Assembly: GCF_030345095.1 (NCBI RefSeq)
Contig: NZ_CP128360.1
Span: 558,001 to 622,000 of the forward strand
From: Solwaraspora sp. WMMA2056
Lineage (GTDB): Bacteria; Actinomycetota; Actinomycetes; Mycobacteriales; Micromonosporaceae
DNA length: 64,000 bases
Direction: 5' to 3'
Positions within the stretch are counted from its first letter, which is position 1. Each line of letters starts with the position of its first letter. The notes beneath the pieces were generated by a model. The model saw only the letters and a list, made by a program, of their open reading frames with translations, was not told the origin of the DNA and did not search any database. Positions 44,300 to 51,547 of this stretch are shown piece by piece. The position numbers and the translations under genes are program-made.

Positions 44300-45571
44300 G
44301 TGACCGACGAACTGGATCTCCCCTTTGACCGGCCACGGGCCGCCGCCCGCCGACCCCGCTCCGGGGACCGCCGACAGCGGGCCGGCGACGGCCGGACCAC
44401 CTCGGGCGGCCGCCGGCCCCGGTCCGACGGCGGAAACCGTCGGCGCGGCACCCGGCGGCGCAGCGCCGGTGGTCGCGGCTGGGCCGTCTCCGTCGGCCTG
44501 GTCGTCGCCGTCGCCCTCGCCGGGCTGGGCGGCGGTGCCTACTGGTACGGCCCGGACCGGCTGGTCGGTGCCGTGTTCACCCTCGACTACAGCGGCACCG
44601 GCACCGGCGAGACGACCGTCGAGGTCCGGGCCGGGCAGACCGCCACCGACATCGCCGAGACCCTGGTCGCCGCCGGTGTGGTCCGCAGCGCCGGGGCCTT
44701 CGTCGCCGCAGCCGCCGCCGAGCCCCGCAGTCAGGGCATCCAGCCCGGCCGGTACACGGTACGCCGGGAGATGAAGGCCGACGCGGCGTTGGCGATGCTG
44801 CTCGACCTGGCCAACAAGATCACCAACCAGGTGACCGTGCCGGAGGGGCGCAGCACCGCGCAGACGCTGGACCTGCTCGCCCAGGGCACCGGGATACCGG
44901 TCGCCGAGTTCCAGCAGGCTGCGGAGGATCCGGTGGCACTCGGCGTACCGGAGTCGTGGTTCACCCGCACCGACGGCAAGCCCTCGGTCCGATCGGTCGA
45001 GGGCTTCCTCTACCCGGACACCTACGCCCTGGAGCCGGAGACGACCGCCGCGCAGATCCTGCAGGCGATGGTGCGCCGCTTCCTCGCCGTCGCCGACGAA
45101 CTGGACTTCGCCGGGCGGGTCACTGCCGAACGGGGCGGAATCTCCCCGTACGAGGCGCTGATCGTCGCCTCACTGGCCCAGGCGGAAGCGGGGACCGAGG
45201 AGGATCTGGGCAAGGTGGCCCGGGTGGCCTACAACCGGGCGTACGGCGACTTCGCGTGCGGCTGCCTCGAGATGGACGTGACCGTCAACTACTGGCTGGA
45301 GGCGACCGGCCAACCCACCAAGACCTCCGCCGAGATGACCCAGGACGAACTGCTGGGGGTGGACAACCCGTACAGCCGCAAGCTGCGGGGAATGATCCCC
45401 ACTCCGATCAACAACCCCGGCCGGCTCGCCCTCGCCGCTGCCATGGACCCGCCCGCCGGTGGCTGGTTCTTCTTCGTCGCGATCGACAAGGACGGCCGGT
45501 CGGCGTTCGCCGAGACCTACGACGAGCACCTGCGCAACGAGGCGACCGCCCGCGCCAACGGTGTCTTGTGA
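44300..45571 (+). CDS. mltG: MltG endolytic murein transglycosylase (YceG-like)
   Basis: This is a 423-residue protein. GTG 44300 lies 9 nt after GGAGG. A basic, disordered N-terminus of about 60 residues is followed by one membrane helix (WAVSVGLVVAVALAGLGGGAYWYG) and an extracellular LysM-like plus YceG domain. The catalytic Glu is in SLAQAEAGTEEDLGKVARVAYNR, and later family blocks (MDVTVNYWL, NPYSRKLRGMIPTPINNPGRLALAAA) are present. MltG cleaves nascent glycan strands and so limits their length at sites of wall growth. In many actinomycetes it is followed by aroE-cluster genes; here a copper module follows. Confidence 0.92.
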   Translation: MTDELDLPFDRPRAAARRPRSGDRRQRAGDGRTTSGGRRPRSDGGNRRRGTRRRSAGGRGWAVSVGLVVAVALAGLGGGAYWYGPDRLVGAVFTLDYSGTGTGETTVEVRAGQTATDIAETLVAAGVVRSAGAFVAAAAAEPRSQGIQPGRYTVRREMKADAALAMLLDLANKITNQVTVPEGRSTAQTLDLLAQGTGIPVAEFQQAAEDPVALGVPESWFTRTDGKPSVRSVEGFLYPDTYALEPETTAAQILQAMVRRFLAVADELDFAGRVTAERGGISPYEALIVASLAQAEAGTEEDLGKVARVAYNRAYGDFACGCLEMDVTVNYWLEATGQPTKTSAEMTQDELLGVDNPYSRKLRGMIPTPINNPGRLALAAAMDPPAGGWFFFVAIDKDGRSAFAETYDEHLRNEATARANGVL

Positions 45572-45598
45572 CCGGCCCGGTACGCGAAGAGTCGCCGA

Positions 45599-45613
45599 TA
45601 CCCCTGGGGGGTT
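45599..45613 (+). promoter_or_regulatory. CsoR-type operator at the csoR start
   Basis: tacccctggggggtt, a TACCCC/GGGGGT palindrome, lies 15 nt before the csoR GTG. It matches the two stronger palindromes ahead of copA and probably gives autoregulation. Confidence 0.65.
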
Positions 45614-45627
45614 GTTAACCTGCAGGG

Positions 45628-45921
45628 GTGACCAGCCAACCCGTACGCGGCTACACCGCTTCCAAGGACCAGTTGCAGGCCCGGCTGCGCCGGATCGAAG
45701 GGCAGGTGCGCGGCATCGAGCGGATGGTCGACGAGGACCGCTACTGCATCGACGTGTTGACCCAGATCTCAGCGATCCAGGCCGCCCTGGACAAGGTCGC
45801 GCTGGGCCTGCTCGACGGGCACGCCCGGCACTGCATGCACGAGGGGTCGGTCGCGGGCCGGGCCGACGAGATGGCCGCCGAGATGATGGCTGCGGTCGGC
45901 CGGCTGATGAAGCGCGGTTGA
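45628..45921 (+). CDS. csoR: CsoR-family copper-sensing repressor
   Basis: This 97-residue all-helical protein has the family start YTASKDQLQARLRRIEGQVRGIERMV, the first copper ligand Cys in RYCIDVLTQI and the His/Cys pair in GHARHCMHEG, giving the C-H-C triad of copper-responsive CsoR (as opposed to nickel- or formaldehyde-sensing relatives). GTG 45628. It sits 146 nt upstream of the copper ATPase, with G-tract palindromic operators on both sides. Confidence 0.92.
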   Translation: MTSQPVRGYTASKDQLQARLRRIEGQVRGIERMVDEDRYCIDVLTQISAIQAALDKVALGLLDGHARHCMHEGSVAGRADEMAAEMMAAVGRLMKRG

Positions 45922-45952
45922 CACCGCCGGACCGACGCGACATCGCGCTTTT

Positions 45953-45998
45953 TACCCCCAGGGGGTATAGTAGCCTCGTTCCGTACCCCTCCGGGGTA
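45953..45998 (+). promoter_or_regulatory. Two CsoR operators in the copA promoter
   Basis: tacccccagggggta (45,953-45,967) is a perfect palindrome, and tacccctccggggta (45,984-45,998) is a second with TACCCC/GGGGTA arms. Their centres are 31 bp apart, about three helical turns, and they flank a likely -10 (tatagtag). This is the known form of actinobacterial CsoR sites; copper releases the repressor. Confidence 0.85.
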
Positions 45999-46067
45999 TC
46001 GCCGCGCCGGCCCCTCGGCGCGCCGAACGGGACACGCACCCCGAACACGACAAGGTGGTGATCGTCC

Positions 46068-48326
46068 GTGAGCGCCCCCGTCGAACTGACCATCGGTGGC
46101 ATGACCTGCGCATCCTGCGCAGCCCGGATCGAGAAGAAGCTCAACCGGATGACCGGTGTCACCGCGACCGTCAACTACGCCACCGAAAAGGCGACGGTCA
46201 CCATCGACGATCCGGCGGTCACCGCCGACGCGCTGATCGCCACCATCGAGAGCACCGGCTACACCGCGCAGCTACCGCCACCGCCCCGCCCATCGACGCC
46301 GACCCGGGCCGACGACGCCGACCCGGTCGACGCGGACCCGGCCGACGCCGAGTTGCGGCCGCTGCGGACCCGGGTCCGGGTCTCGCTGGCGCTCAGCGTG
46401 CCGGTCGTCCTCCTGGCGATGGTGCCGGCCTGGCAGTTCGACTACTGGCAGTGGGCGTCGCTGGCGCTGGCCGCCCCGGTCGTGGTGTACGGCGGCCTGC
46501 CGTTCCACCGGGCCGCCTGGATCAACCTGCGGCACGGCGCGGCGACCATGGACACCCTCGTCTCGATGGGGACGCTCGCGGCGTTCGGCTGGTCGCTCTG
46601 GGCGCTGTTCCTCGGCGACGCCGGCATGCCGGGGATGAGCCATCCGTTCAGCCTGGCGGTGGACCGCGAAATGGCCACCGCCAGCATCTACCTGGAGGTC
46701 GCCGCCGGGGTGACCACGTTCCTGCTGATCGGGCGTTACGTCGAGGCACGGGCCAAGCGACGCGCCGGGGCCGCGTTGCGGGCACTGCTGGAGCTCGGGG
46801 CCAGGGACGTCACGGTGCTGCGCGACGGCGCGCAGTTGCGCGTCCCGATCGACCAACTCGTCGTCGGCGACCAGTTCCTGGTCCGGCCGGGCGAGAAGAT
46901 CGCCACCGACGGGGTGGTCACCGACGGCTCCTCGGCCGTCGACGTCAGCATGGTCACCGGCGAATCCGTCCCGGTCGAGGTCAGCGTCGGCGACCCGGTC
47001 GTCGGCGCGACGGTGAACGTCGGCGGCCGGCTGGTGGTGACCGCGACCCGGGTCGGCGCCGACACCCAACTGGCCCAGATGGCCCGGCTGGTGGAGCAGG
47101 CCCAGGCCGGCAAGGCCGCCGTCCAACGACTCGCCGACCGAATCTCCGGCGTCTTCGTGCCGGTGGTGATCCTGCTCGCGGCCGGCACCCTCGGCTACTG
47201 GCTGGGCACCGGCGCCGGGCCGACCGTCGCCTTCACCGCCGCCGTGGCCGTCCTGATCATCGCGTGCCCGTGCGCCCTGGGCCTGGCCACCCCGACCGCG
47301 CTGCTGGTCGGCACCGGTCGCGGGGCCCAGCTCGGCATCCTGATCAAGGGGCCGGAGACCCTCGAGTCGACCCGGCGGGTGGACACCGTCCTGCTGGACA
47401 AGACCGGCACCGTCACCACCGGCCGGATGACGCTGGTCGACGTACATCCGGCGGCCGGCGAGGACCGCGCGACGCTGCTGCGGCGCGCCGGGGCCGTCGA
47501 GGCCGCCTCGGAACACCCGGTCGCCCGGGCGATCGCCCGGTCCGCCGCCGACCTCGGGCCACTGCCGGAGGTACGGGACTTCGCCAACCGGCCGGGGCTG
47601 GGCGTGCGGGGCACCGTCGAGGGCGGCACCGTGCTGGTCGGCCGGCCCGCGCTGCTGACCGGGGAGGGCCTACGGGTGCCGGCGGAGCTGACCGCCGCCA
47701 CGGCGGCTGCCGAGGCCGCCGGGCAGACCGCGATCATGGTCGGCTGGGCGGGTGCGGCACGCGGCGTACTGGCCGTCGCGGACGTGGTCAAGCCGACCAG
47801 CCGGCAGGCGGTCGCCGCGCTGCGTCGGCTCGGGCTCGACCCGGTCCTGCTCACCGGCGACAACGCCACGGTGGCCCGGACCATCGCCGACCAGGTCGGC
47901 ATCGACCGAGTGGTCGCCGAGGTGCTGCCGGCGGAGAAGGTGGCGGCGGTACGCCGGTTGCAGGCCGACGGCAAGGTCGTCGCGATGGTCGGCGACGGGG
48001 TCAACGACGCCCCGGCACTCGCCCAGGCCGACCTCGGCCTGGCCATGGGCACCGGCACCGACGTCGCGATCGAGGCGTCCGACATCACCCTGGTACGCGG
48101 TGACCTGACCGCCGCCGTGGACGCGGTCCGGCTGTCGCGGCGCACCCTGCGGACCATCCGGGTGAACCTGTTCTGGGCCTTCGCCTACAACGTCGCGGCG
48201 CTGCCGCTGGCCGCCGCCGGGCTGCTGAACCCGATGATCGCCGGTGCCGTGATGGCGTTGTCCTCGGTCTTCGTGGTGACCAACAGCCTGCGGTTGCGTC
48301 GGTTCCGGGCGGCGGGCGCCCGGTAG
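46068..48326 (+). CDS. copA: Cu(I)-exporting P1B-type ATPase
   Basis: This is a 752-residue protein. GTG 46068 follows AAGGTGG. An N-terminal heavy-metal-binding domain carries GMTCASC. Eight membrane helices include the CPC metal site (IIACPCALG, residues 400-402). The phosphorylation site is DKTGT (Asp444), the nucleotide domain has SEHPVARAI, and the hinge is [10 protein letters not shown]. Asn/Tyr (FAYNVAALP) and Met-Ser ([14 protein letters not shown]) in the last helices match Cu+ pumps. It expels cytosolic copper. It is controlled by the upstream CsoR sites, and the chaperone copZ converges on it 6 nt downstream. Confidence 0.96.
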   Translation: MSAPVELTIGGMTCASCAARIEKKLNRMTGVTATVNYATEKATVTIDDPAVTADALIATIESTGYTAQLPPPPRPSTPTRADDADPVDADPADAELRPLRTRVRVSLALSVPVVLLAMVPAWQFDYWQWASLALAAPVVVYGGLPFHRAAWINLRHGAATMDTLVSMGTLAAFGWSLWALFLGDAGMPGMSHPFSLAVDREMATASIYLEVAAGVTTFLLIGRYVEARAKRRAGAALRALLELGARDVTVLRDGAQLRVPIDQLVVGDQFLVRPGEKIATDGVVTDGSSAVDVSMVTGESVPVEVSVGDPVVGATVNVGGRLVVTATRVGADTQLAQMARLVEQAQAGKAAVQRLADRISGVFVPVVILLAAGTLGYWLGTGAGPTVAFTAAVAVLIIACPCALGLATPTALLVGTGRGAQLGILIKGPETLESTRRVDTVLLDKTGTVTTGRMTLVDVHPAAGEDRATLLRRAGAVEAASEHPVARAIARSAADLGPLPEVRDFANRPGLGVRGTVEGGTVLVGRPALLTGEGLRVPAELTAATAAAEAAGQTAIMVGWAGAARGVLAVADVVKPTSRQAVAALRRLGLDPVLLTGDNATVARTIADQVGIDRVVAEVLPAEKVAAVRRLQADGKVVAMVGDGVNDAPALAQADLGLAMGTGTDVAIEASDITLVRGDLTAAVDAVRLSRRTLRTIRVNLFWAFAYNVAALPLAAAGLLNPMIAGAVMALSSVFVVTNSLRLRRFRAAGAR

Positions 48327-48332
48327 CCGGCC

Positions 48333-48542
48333 TCAGCCGGCGACGACCTGGTAGCCCGCCTCCTCGACGGCGGCGGCCACCGACCGGTCGTCCACCGGCT
48401 CCTGGCTGGTCACGGTGACCCGGCCGGCGGCCAGGTCGACGGCGACGTCGGTGACTCCGGCGACCTGGCCGACCTCGTGGGTCACCGCTGTCACGCAGTG
48501 GCCACAGGTCATGCCCTGGACGGTGTAGGTGCTGACGACCAT
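48333..48542 (-). CDS. copZ: CopZ-like copper chaperone
   Basis: This is a 69-residue heavy-metal-associated domain: STYTVQGMTCGHCVTAVTHEV with the MTCxxC copper site, then alternating strands to AGYQVVAG. I chose ATG 48542 because GAGGAGG lies 6 nt before it; ATG 48581 in frame would place coding sequence across the region between operator and ribosome site. It delivers Cu(I) to CopA. It is transcribed towards copA, with its own palindromic operator upstream. Confidence 0.9.
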   Translation of the reverse strand: MVVSTYTVQGMTCGHCVTAVTHEVGQVAGVTDVAVDLAAGRVTVTSQEPVDDRSVAAAVEEAGYQVVAG

Positions 48543-48586
48543 CTCGGCCTCCTCGGTACTCGTGGTCCGGTCGTCGATCATATACC

Positions 48587-48605
48587 CATACCCCGATGTG
48601 GTATG
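48587..48605 (-). promoter_or_regulatory. Candidate CsoR operator of copZ
   Basis: cataccccgatgtggtatg has perfect CATACC/GGTATG arms around a 7-nt spacer, 45 nt upstream of the copZ start. It is looser in the G-tracts than the copA sites but similar in design. Confidence 0.5.
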
Positions 48606-48644
48606 TGGCGGTGAGGTCGATCACCGCCGACCCCGATAGGTTGC

Positions 48645-48660
48645 GCACAATTTAATTGCA
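48645..48660 (+). promoter_or_regulatory. OhrR operator
   Basis: caatttaattg (48,648-48,658), extended as gcacaatttaattgca, is an AT-rich palindrome very close to the known OhrR box TACAATT-AATTGTA. It lies 19 nt before ATG 48677, where binding would block transcription of ohrR-ohr. Confidence 0.8.
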
Positions 48661-48676
48661 CACTATCTTTCAGCGC

Positions 48677-49129
48677 ATGGAGACCGGTCTTGAGCTGCGG
48701 CACCAGGTCTGTTTCGCGTTGTACACCGCGTCCCGCGCGATGACCGACCTCTACCGCAGGATCCTCGACGAACTCGACCTGACCTACCCGCAGTACCTGG
48801 TGCTGCTCGCCCTCTGGGAGCGACCCGCGCAGCCGCCCACCGTCACCGAGCTGGGCAGGGCACTGCGACTCGATTCCGGCACCCTGTCCCCGCTGCTCAA
48901 ACGCATGGCGGCGACCGGGCTGGTCCGCCGGGAACGGGCCAGTCAGGACGAGCGGCAGGTCCGGATCCACCTGACCGCCGACGGTCACGCGATGCGCGAC
49001 CGTGCCGCCCACGTGCCGTTGCGGGTCGCCACGGCCACCGGTCTCACCCTCGACCAGCTCGTCGAGCTGCGACAGACCCTCACCGGGTTGACCGAACACA
49101 TCCACTCCACGGAAGGAAACCGATCCTGA
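48677..49129 (+). CDS. ohrR: OhrR, MarR-family organic-hydroperoxide sensor
   Basis: This is a 150-residue protein. The conserved redox Cys is present in LRHQVCFALYTASRAM, with the Tyr residues that position it (LYRRIL, YPQYLVLL). The winged helix is VTELGRALRLDSGTLSPLLKRM. An upstream in-frame TTG (48656) falls inside the operator and is unlikely to be the start. Oxidation of the Cys by organic peroxides releases DNA. The stop overlaps the ohr start by one base, so the two are co-translated. Confidence 0.93.
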   Translation: METGLELRHQVCFALYTASRAMTDLYRRILDELDLTYPQYLVLLALWERPAQPPTVTELGRALRLDSGTLSPLLKRMAATGLVRRERASQDERQVRIHLTADGHAMRDRAAHVPLRVATATGLTLDQLVELRQTLTGLTEHIHSTEGNRS

Positions 49130-49554
49130 TGCAGGCTCTCTACACCGCCGAGGCACTGGCCACCGGCGACGGCCGCAACGGCCACGTCCGCAGCTCCGAC
49201 GGGATCCTCGACCTGGACGTCGTGATGCCCAAGGAGCTGGGCGGTGCCGGCGGCGCCACCAACCCGGAACAGTTGTTCGCCGCCGGCTACGCCGCGTGCT
49301 TCCACTCCGCACTGCGCGCCGTCGCCCGCCAGTCGAAGGCCGACGTGACCGGGTCGACGGTGACCGCGCGGATCGGCCTCGGCAAGCTGGCCGACGGTCG
49401 GTTCGGGCTCACCGCCGCGCTCACCGTCGAGCTACCGGCGCTCGACCGGGCGACCGCCGAGGAGTTGCTGACGGCCGCGCACCAGCTCTGCCCGTACTCG
49501 AACGCCACCCGCGGCAACATCGACGTCGCCCTGTCGCTCGCCAGCGCGGCCTGA
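49129..49554 (+). CDS. ohr: Organic hydroperoxide resistance protein Ohr
   Basis: This 141-residue OsmC/Ohr-family peroxidase begins MQALYTAEALATGDGRNGHVRSS. The peroxidatic Cys is in GYAACFHSAL and the resolving Cys in AHQLCPYSNATRGN. The conserved Arg (GRNGHVRS) and Glu (NPEQLFAAG) are present. It reduces organic and lipid hydroperoxides in the cytosol using lipoylated proteins. It directly follows ohrR. Confidence 0.96.
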   Translation: MQALYTAEALATGDGRNGHVRSSDGILDLDVVMPKELGGAGGATNPEQLFAAGYAACFHSALRAVARQSKADVTGSTVTARIGLGKLADGRFGLTAALTVELPALDRATAEELLTAAHQLCPYSNATRGNIDVALSLASAA

Positions 49555-49753
49555 GGAGTCCGGCGCGGTCCACCCGCCGTCCGGGCGGTCCACCCGGTGG
49601 TGCCCGAAACGTTTCCGCCGGTGACCCGAACGGTTGCACCGGAGCCCCATTAGATAGATACTGAACGATATGAGCCGGTCGGCACCGACAGCGGCCCGGA
49701 TACCTCGCCGGATCGTGGGTACGCCCGCGTCCAGGAGCAACCGAGGAGGAGCC

Positions 49754-49945
49754 ATGTCCGGTAAGCGGCCCGGCAGCAAGGGGTACGACATTCAGCGCGC
49801 CCGCCTCCGCAAGGAACTCGAGGACTCGGGGCAGGCCAACGACCGCGGTGCGGACGAACGCGCCAACGAGATCCTGCAGGACGAGCGGGGTCGACAGGGC
49901 GTGGTGCGCACCGAACGCGGCCTCGGACCGAAGGGCGCGCGCTAG
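49754..49945 (+). CDS. Small charged conserved-type hypothetical protein (63 aa)
   Basis: ATG 49754 follows GAGGAGG. The 63-residue product (MSGKRPGSKGYDIQRARLRK at the start, GLGPKGAR at the end) is highly charged and helical with no Cys or membrane segment. Similar short proteins with a KGYD.QRARLRKELE..G motif are common in actinomycetes and without assigned function. A 15-bp hairpin follows, supporting a separate transcript. Confidence 0.75.
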   Translation: MSGKRPGSKGYDIQRARLRKELEDSGQANDRGADERANEILQDERGRQGVVRTERGLGPKGAR

Positions 49946-49949
49946 TCAG

Positions 49950-49997
49950 CCCTGGTCGGACCGGATGCGTGGACGGCGCACTCCGGTCCGACCAGGG
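49950..49997 (+). terminator. Hairpin terminator followed by 16-bp repeats
   Basis: ccctggtcggaccgg (49,950-49,964) pairs perfectly with ccggtccgaccaggg (49,983-49,997), starting 5 nt after a stop codon. The right arm is the first of three copies of ctccggtccg(a/g)ccagg (49,981; 50,002; 50,020), so either later copy could also pair with the left arm. Confidence 0.7.
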
Positions 49998-50116
49998 CGC
50001 TCTCCGGTCCGGCCAGGCACTCCGGTCCGGCCAGGATGTGCCCCGGGCAGCTCACCCGCTCCACCAAACGCGGGATAAGCCGACAAGTAGGCTTGATACC
50101 CGCATATTCTCCGGAA

Positions 50117-51436
50117 GTGGACGATGCGGGCCCGGCGGTACGCGTACGGCCGGCGGCGCCCGGCGCCAAGGTCACCCGGCTCGAGCTCTTCTTCGACCTG
50201 GTCTTCGTCTTCGCCTTCATCCACCTCAACACGCTCACCGTCGACCAACTCGACAGCTCCAGCCTGACCGCGATCACCTTCCTGCTCGCCGCCCTCTGGC
50301 TGGTCTGGTCGCGGTTCGCCGTACTCGGCAACAACCTACGGGCCGACCAGGGCGTCATGCCGATCGTCGGCTTCGTGATCATGACAGCGATCTTCATCTC
50401 CGTCACGATCCTGCCCGACACCAGCGCCGAGGATTCCCCGCCGCCACCCCCGGACCGGGTTCCGCTGTCCGTACCCGGGGAATTCGTCTTCCCGGCCTGC
50501 TTCTGCCTCATCTGGGTGCTGGAGATCCTTGCCCTGCGGTACGCGGCCCGCGGCTACCCCCGACTGCGCCAGATCTGGCTGCGCAGCGCCCCGGCCCTGG
50601 CGCTGAGCACCGTACTGCTCGTCCTCGGCGCGATCGCGCCACCGCGGTTCGAGGGCAACGCCCAGGTGACCGTCTTCGTCGGGCTCTGGGTGGCCGCGAT
50701 CGCCGTCGCCTACCTGGCGGTCCTGCGTCCCAGTGCCCTGACCATCGTGTCCGCCGGGCACTGGGCCGAACGCCACGCCCAGATCATCCTGATCGCCCTC
50801 GGCGAGACGGTCATCTCGATCGGCATCGGTGCCGACCTGACCGCCGGTACGCCGCTGACCCTGCACCTGATCGGTGCCGTCGTGCTCGGCATCGCGCTGA
50901 TCTGCGCCCTGTGGTGGACCTACTTCGACGCCCGGTCGATCGCCGCCGAACAGGTCCTGCACCGCACCCAGGGCATCGCCCGGATCCGGCTGGCCCGCGA
51001 CGCGTACACCCTGCTGCACTTCCCGATGGTGCTCGGCATCATCCTGCTCTCCCTCGGCGTCAAGCAGGTGCTCACCCACATCTCCGGCGTCGCCAGCGGC
51101 GAGCAGACCGAGGTGCTCGACCCGGCCCATCTGCACGTGCTCTACGGCGGTGTGCTGATCTACCTGGTTGCCCTGTTGGCTTTCCAGGCCCGCACGATCC
51201 GCACGGTACGGCCGGTCTCCGTCGTCCCGGTCCTGCTCCTCGGCGCCCTGCTGCCGGTCGCCGAGCACCTCCCGCCGCTCGCCGCGCTCGCCGCGCTCAG
51301 CCTGGTCACGGTCACCGCCACGGCTGTCGAGAACCGGCACACCAGAGGCGAGCGGCAGCAGTTGCGCGAGGCCCGGCTCGCCGAGCAGCAGGCGTTGGAG
51401 AGCGAGGAGACCGACTGGCGCCGCCGCCACCTGTGA
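50117..51436 (+). CDS. ltrA: LtrA family (low temperature requirement A) membrane protein
   Basis: This protein has about 439 residues, starting at GTG 50117 or possibly TTG 50090; neither has a good ribosome site. It shows the LtrA signature KVTRLELFFDLVFVFAFIHL, about ten membrane helices, and the conserved HAQIILIALGETVISIG and WWTYFD blocks. The C-terminus is a charged helix. The family was named from a Listeria cold-growth mutant; its molecular role is unknown. In actinomycetes it is very common next to unrelated genes. Confidence 0.9.
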   Translation: MDDAGPAVRVRPAAPGAKVTRLELFFDLVFVFAFIHLNTLTVDQLDSSSLTAITFLLAALWLVWSRFAVLGNNLRADQGVMPIVGFVIMTAIFISVTILPDTSAEDSPPPPPDRVPLSVPGEFVFPACFCLIWVLEILALRYAARGYPRLRQIWLRSAPALALSTVLLVLGAIAPPRFEGNAQVTVFVGLWVAAIAVAYLAVLRPSALTIVSAGHWAERHAQIILIALGETVISIGIGADLTAGTPLTLHLIGAVVLGIALICALWWTYFDARSIAAEQVLHRTQGIARIRLARDAYTLLHFPMVLGIILLSLGVKQVLTHISGVASGEQTEVLDPAHLHVLYGGVLIYLVALLAFQARTIRTVRPVSVVPVLLLGALLPVAEHLPPLAALAALSLVTVTATAVENRHTRGERQQLREARLAEQQALESEETDWRRRHL

Positions 51437-51547
51437 GCCGGACCCGGTACGCCGCCCCCGCTGACGCGGCGGGGCGGCACCGGCCGGCCCCGCAGGTAGG
51501 GACGCACCGACTTGGGCCCGCGCACGGTACGTGGCAGGGTGACGGCC

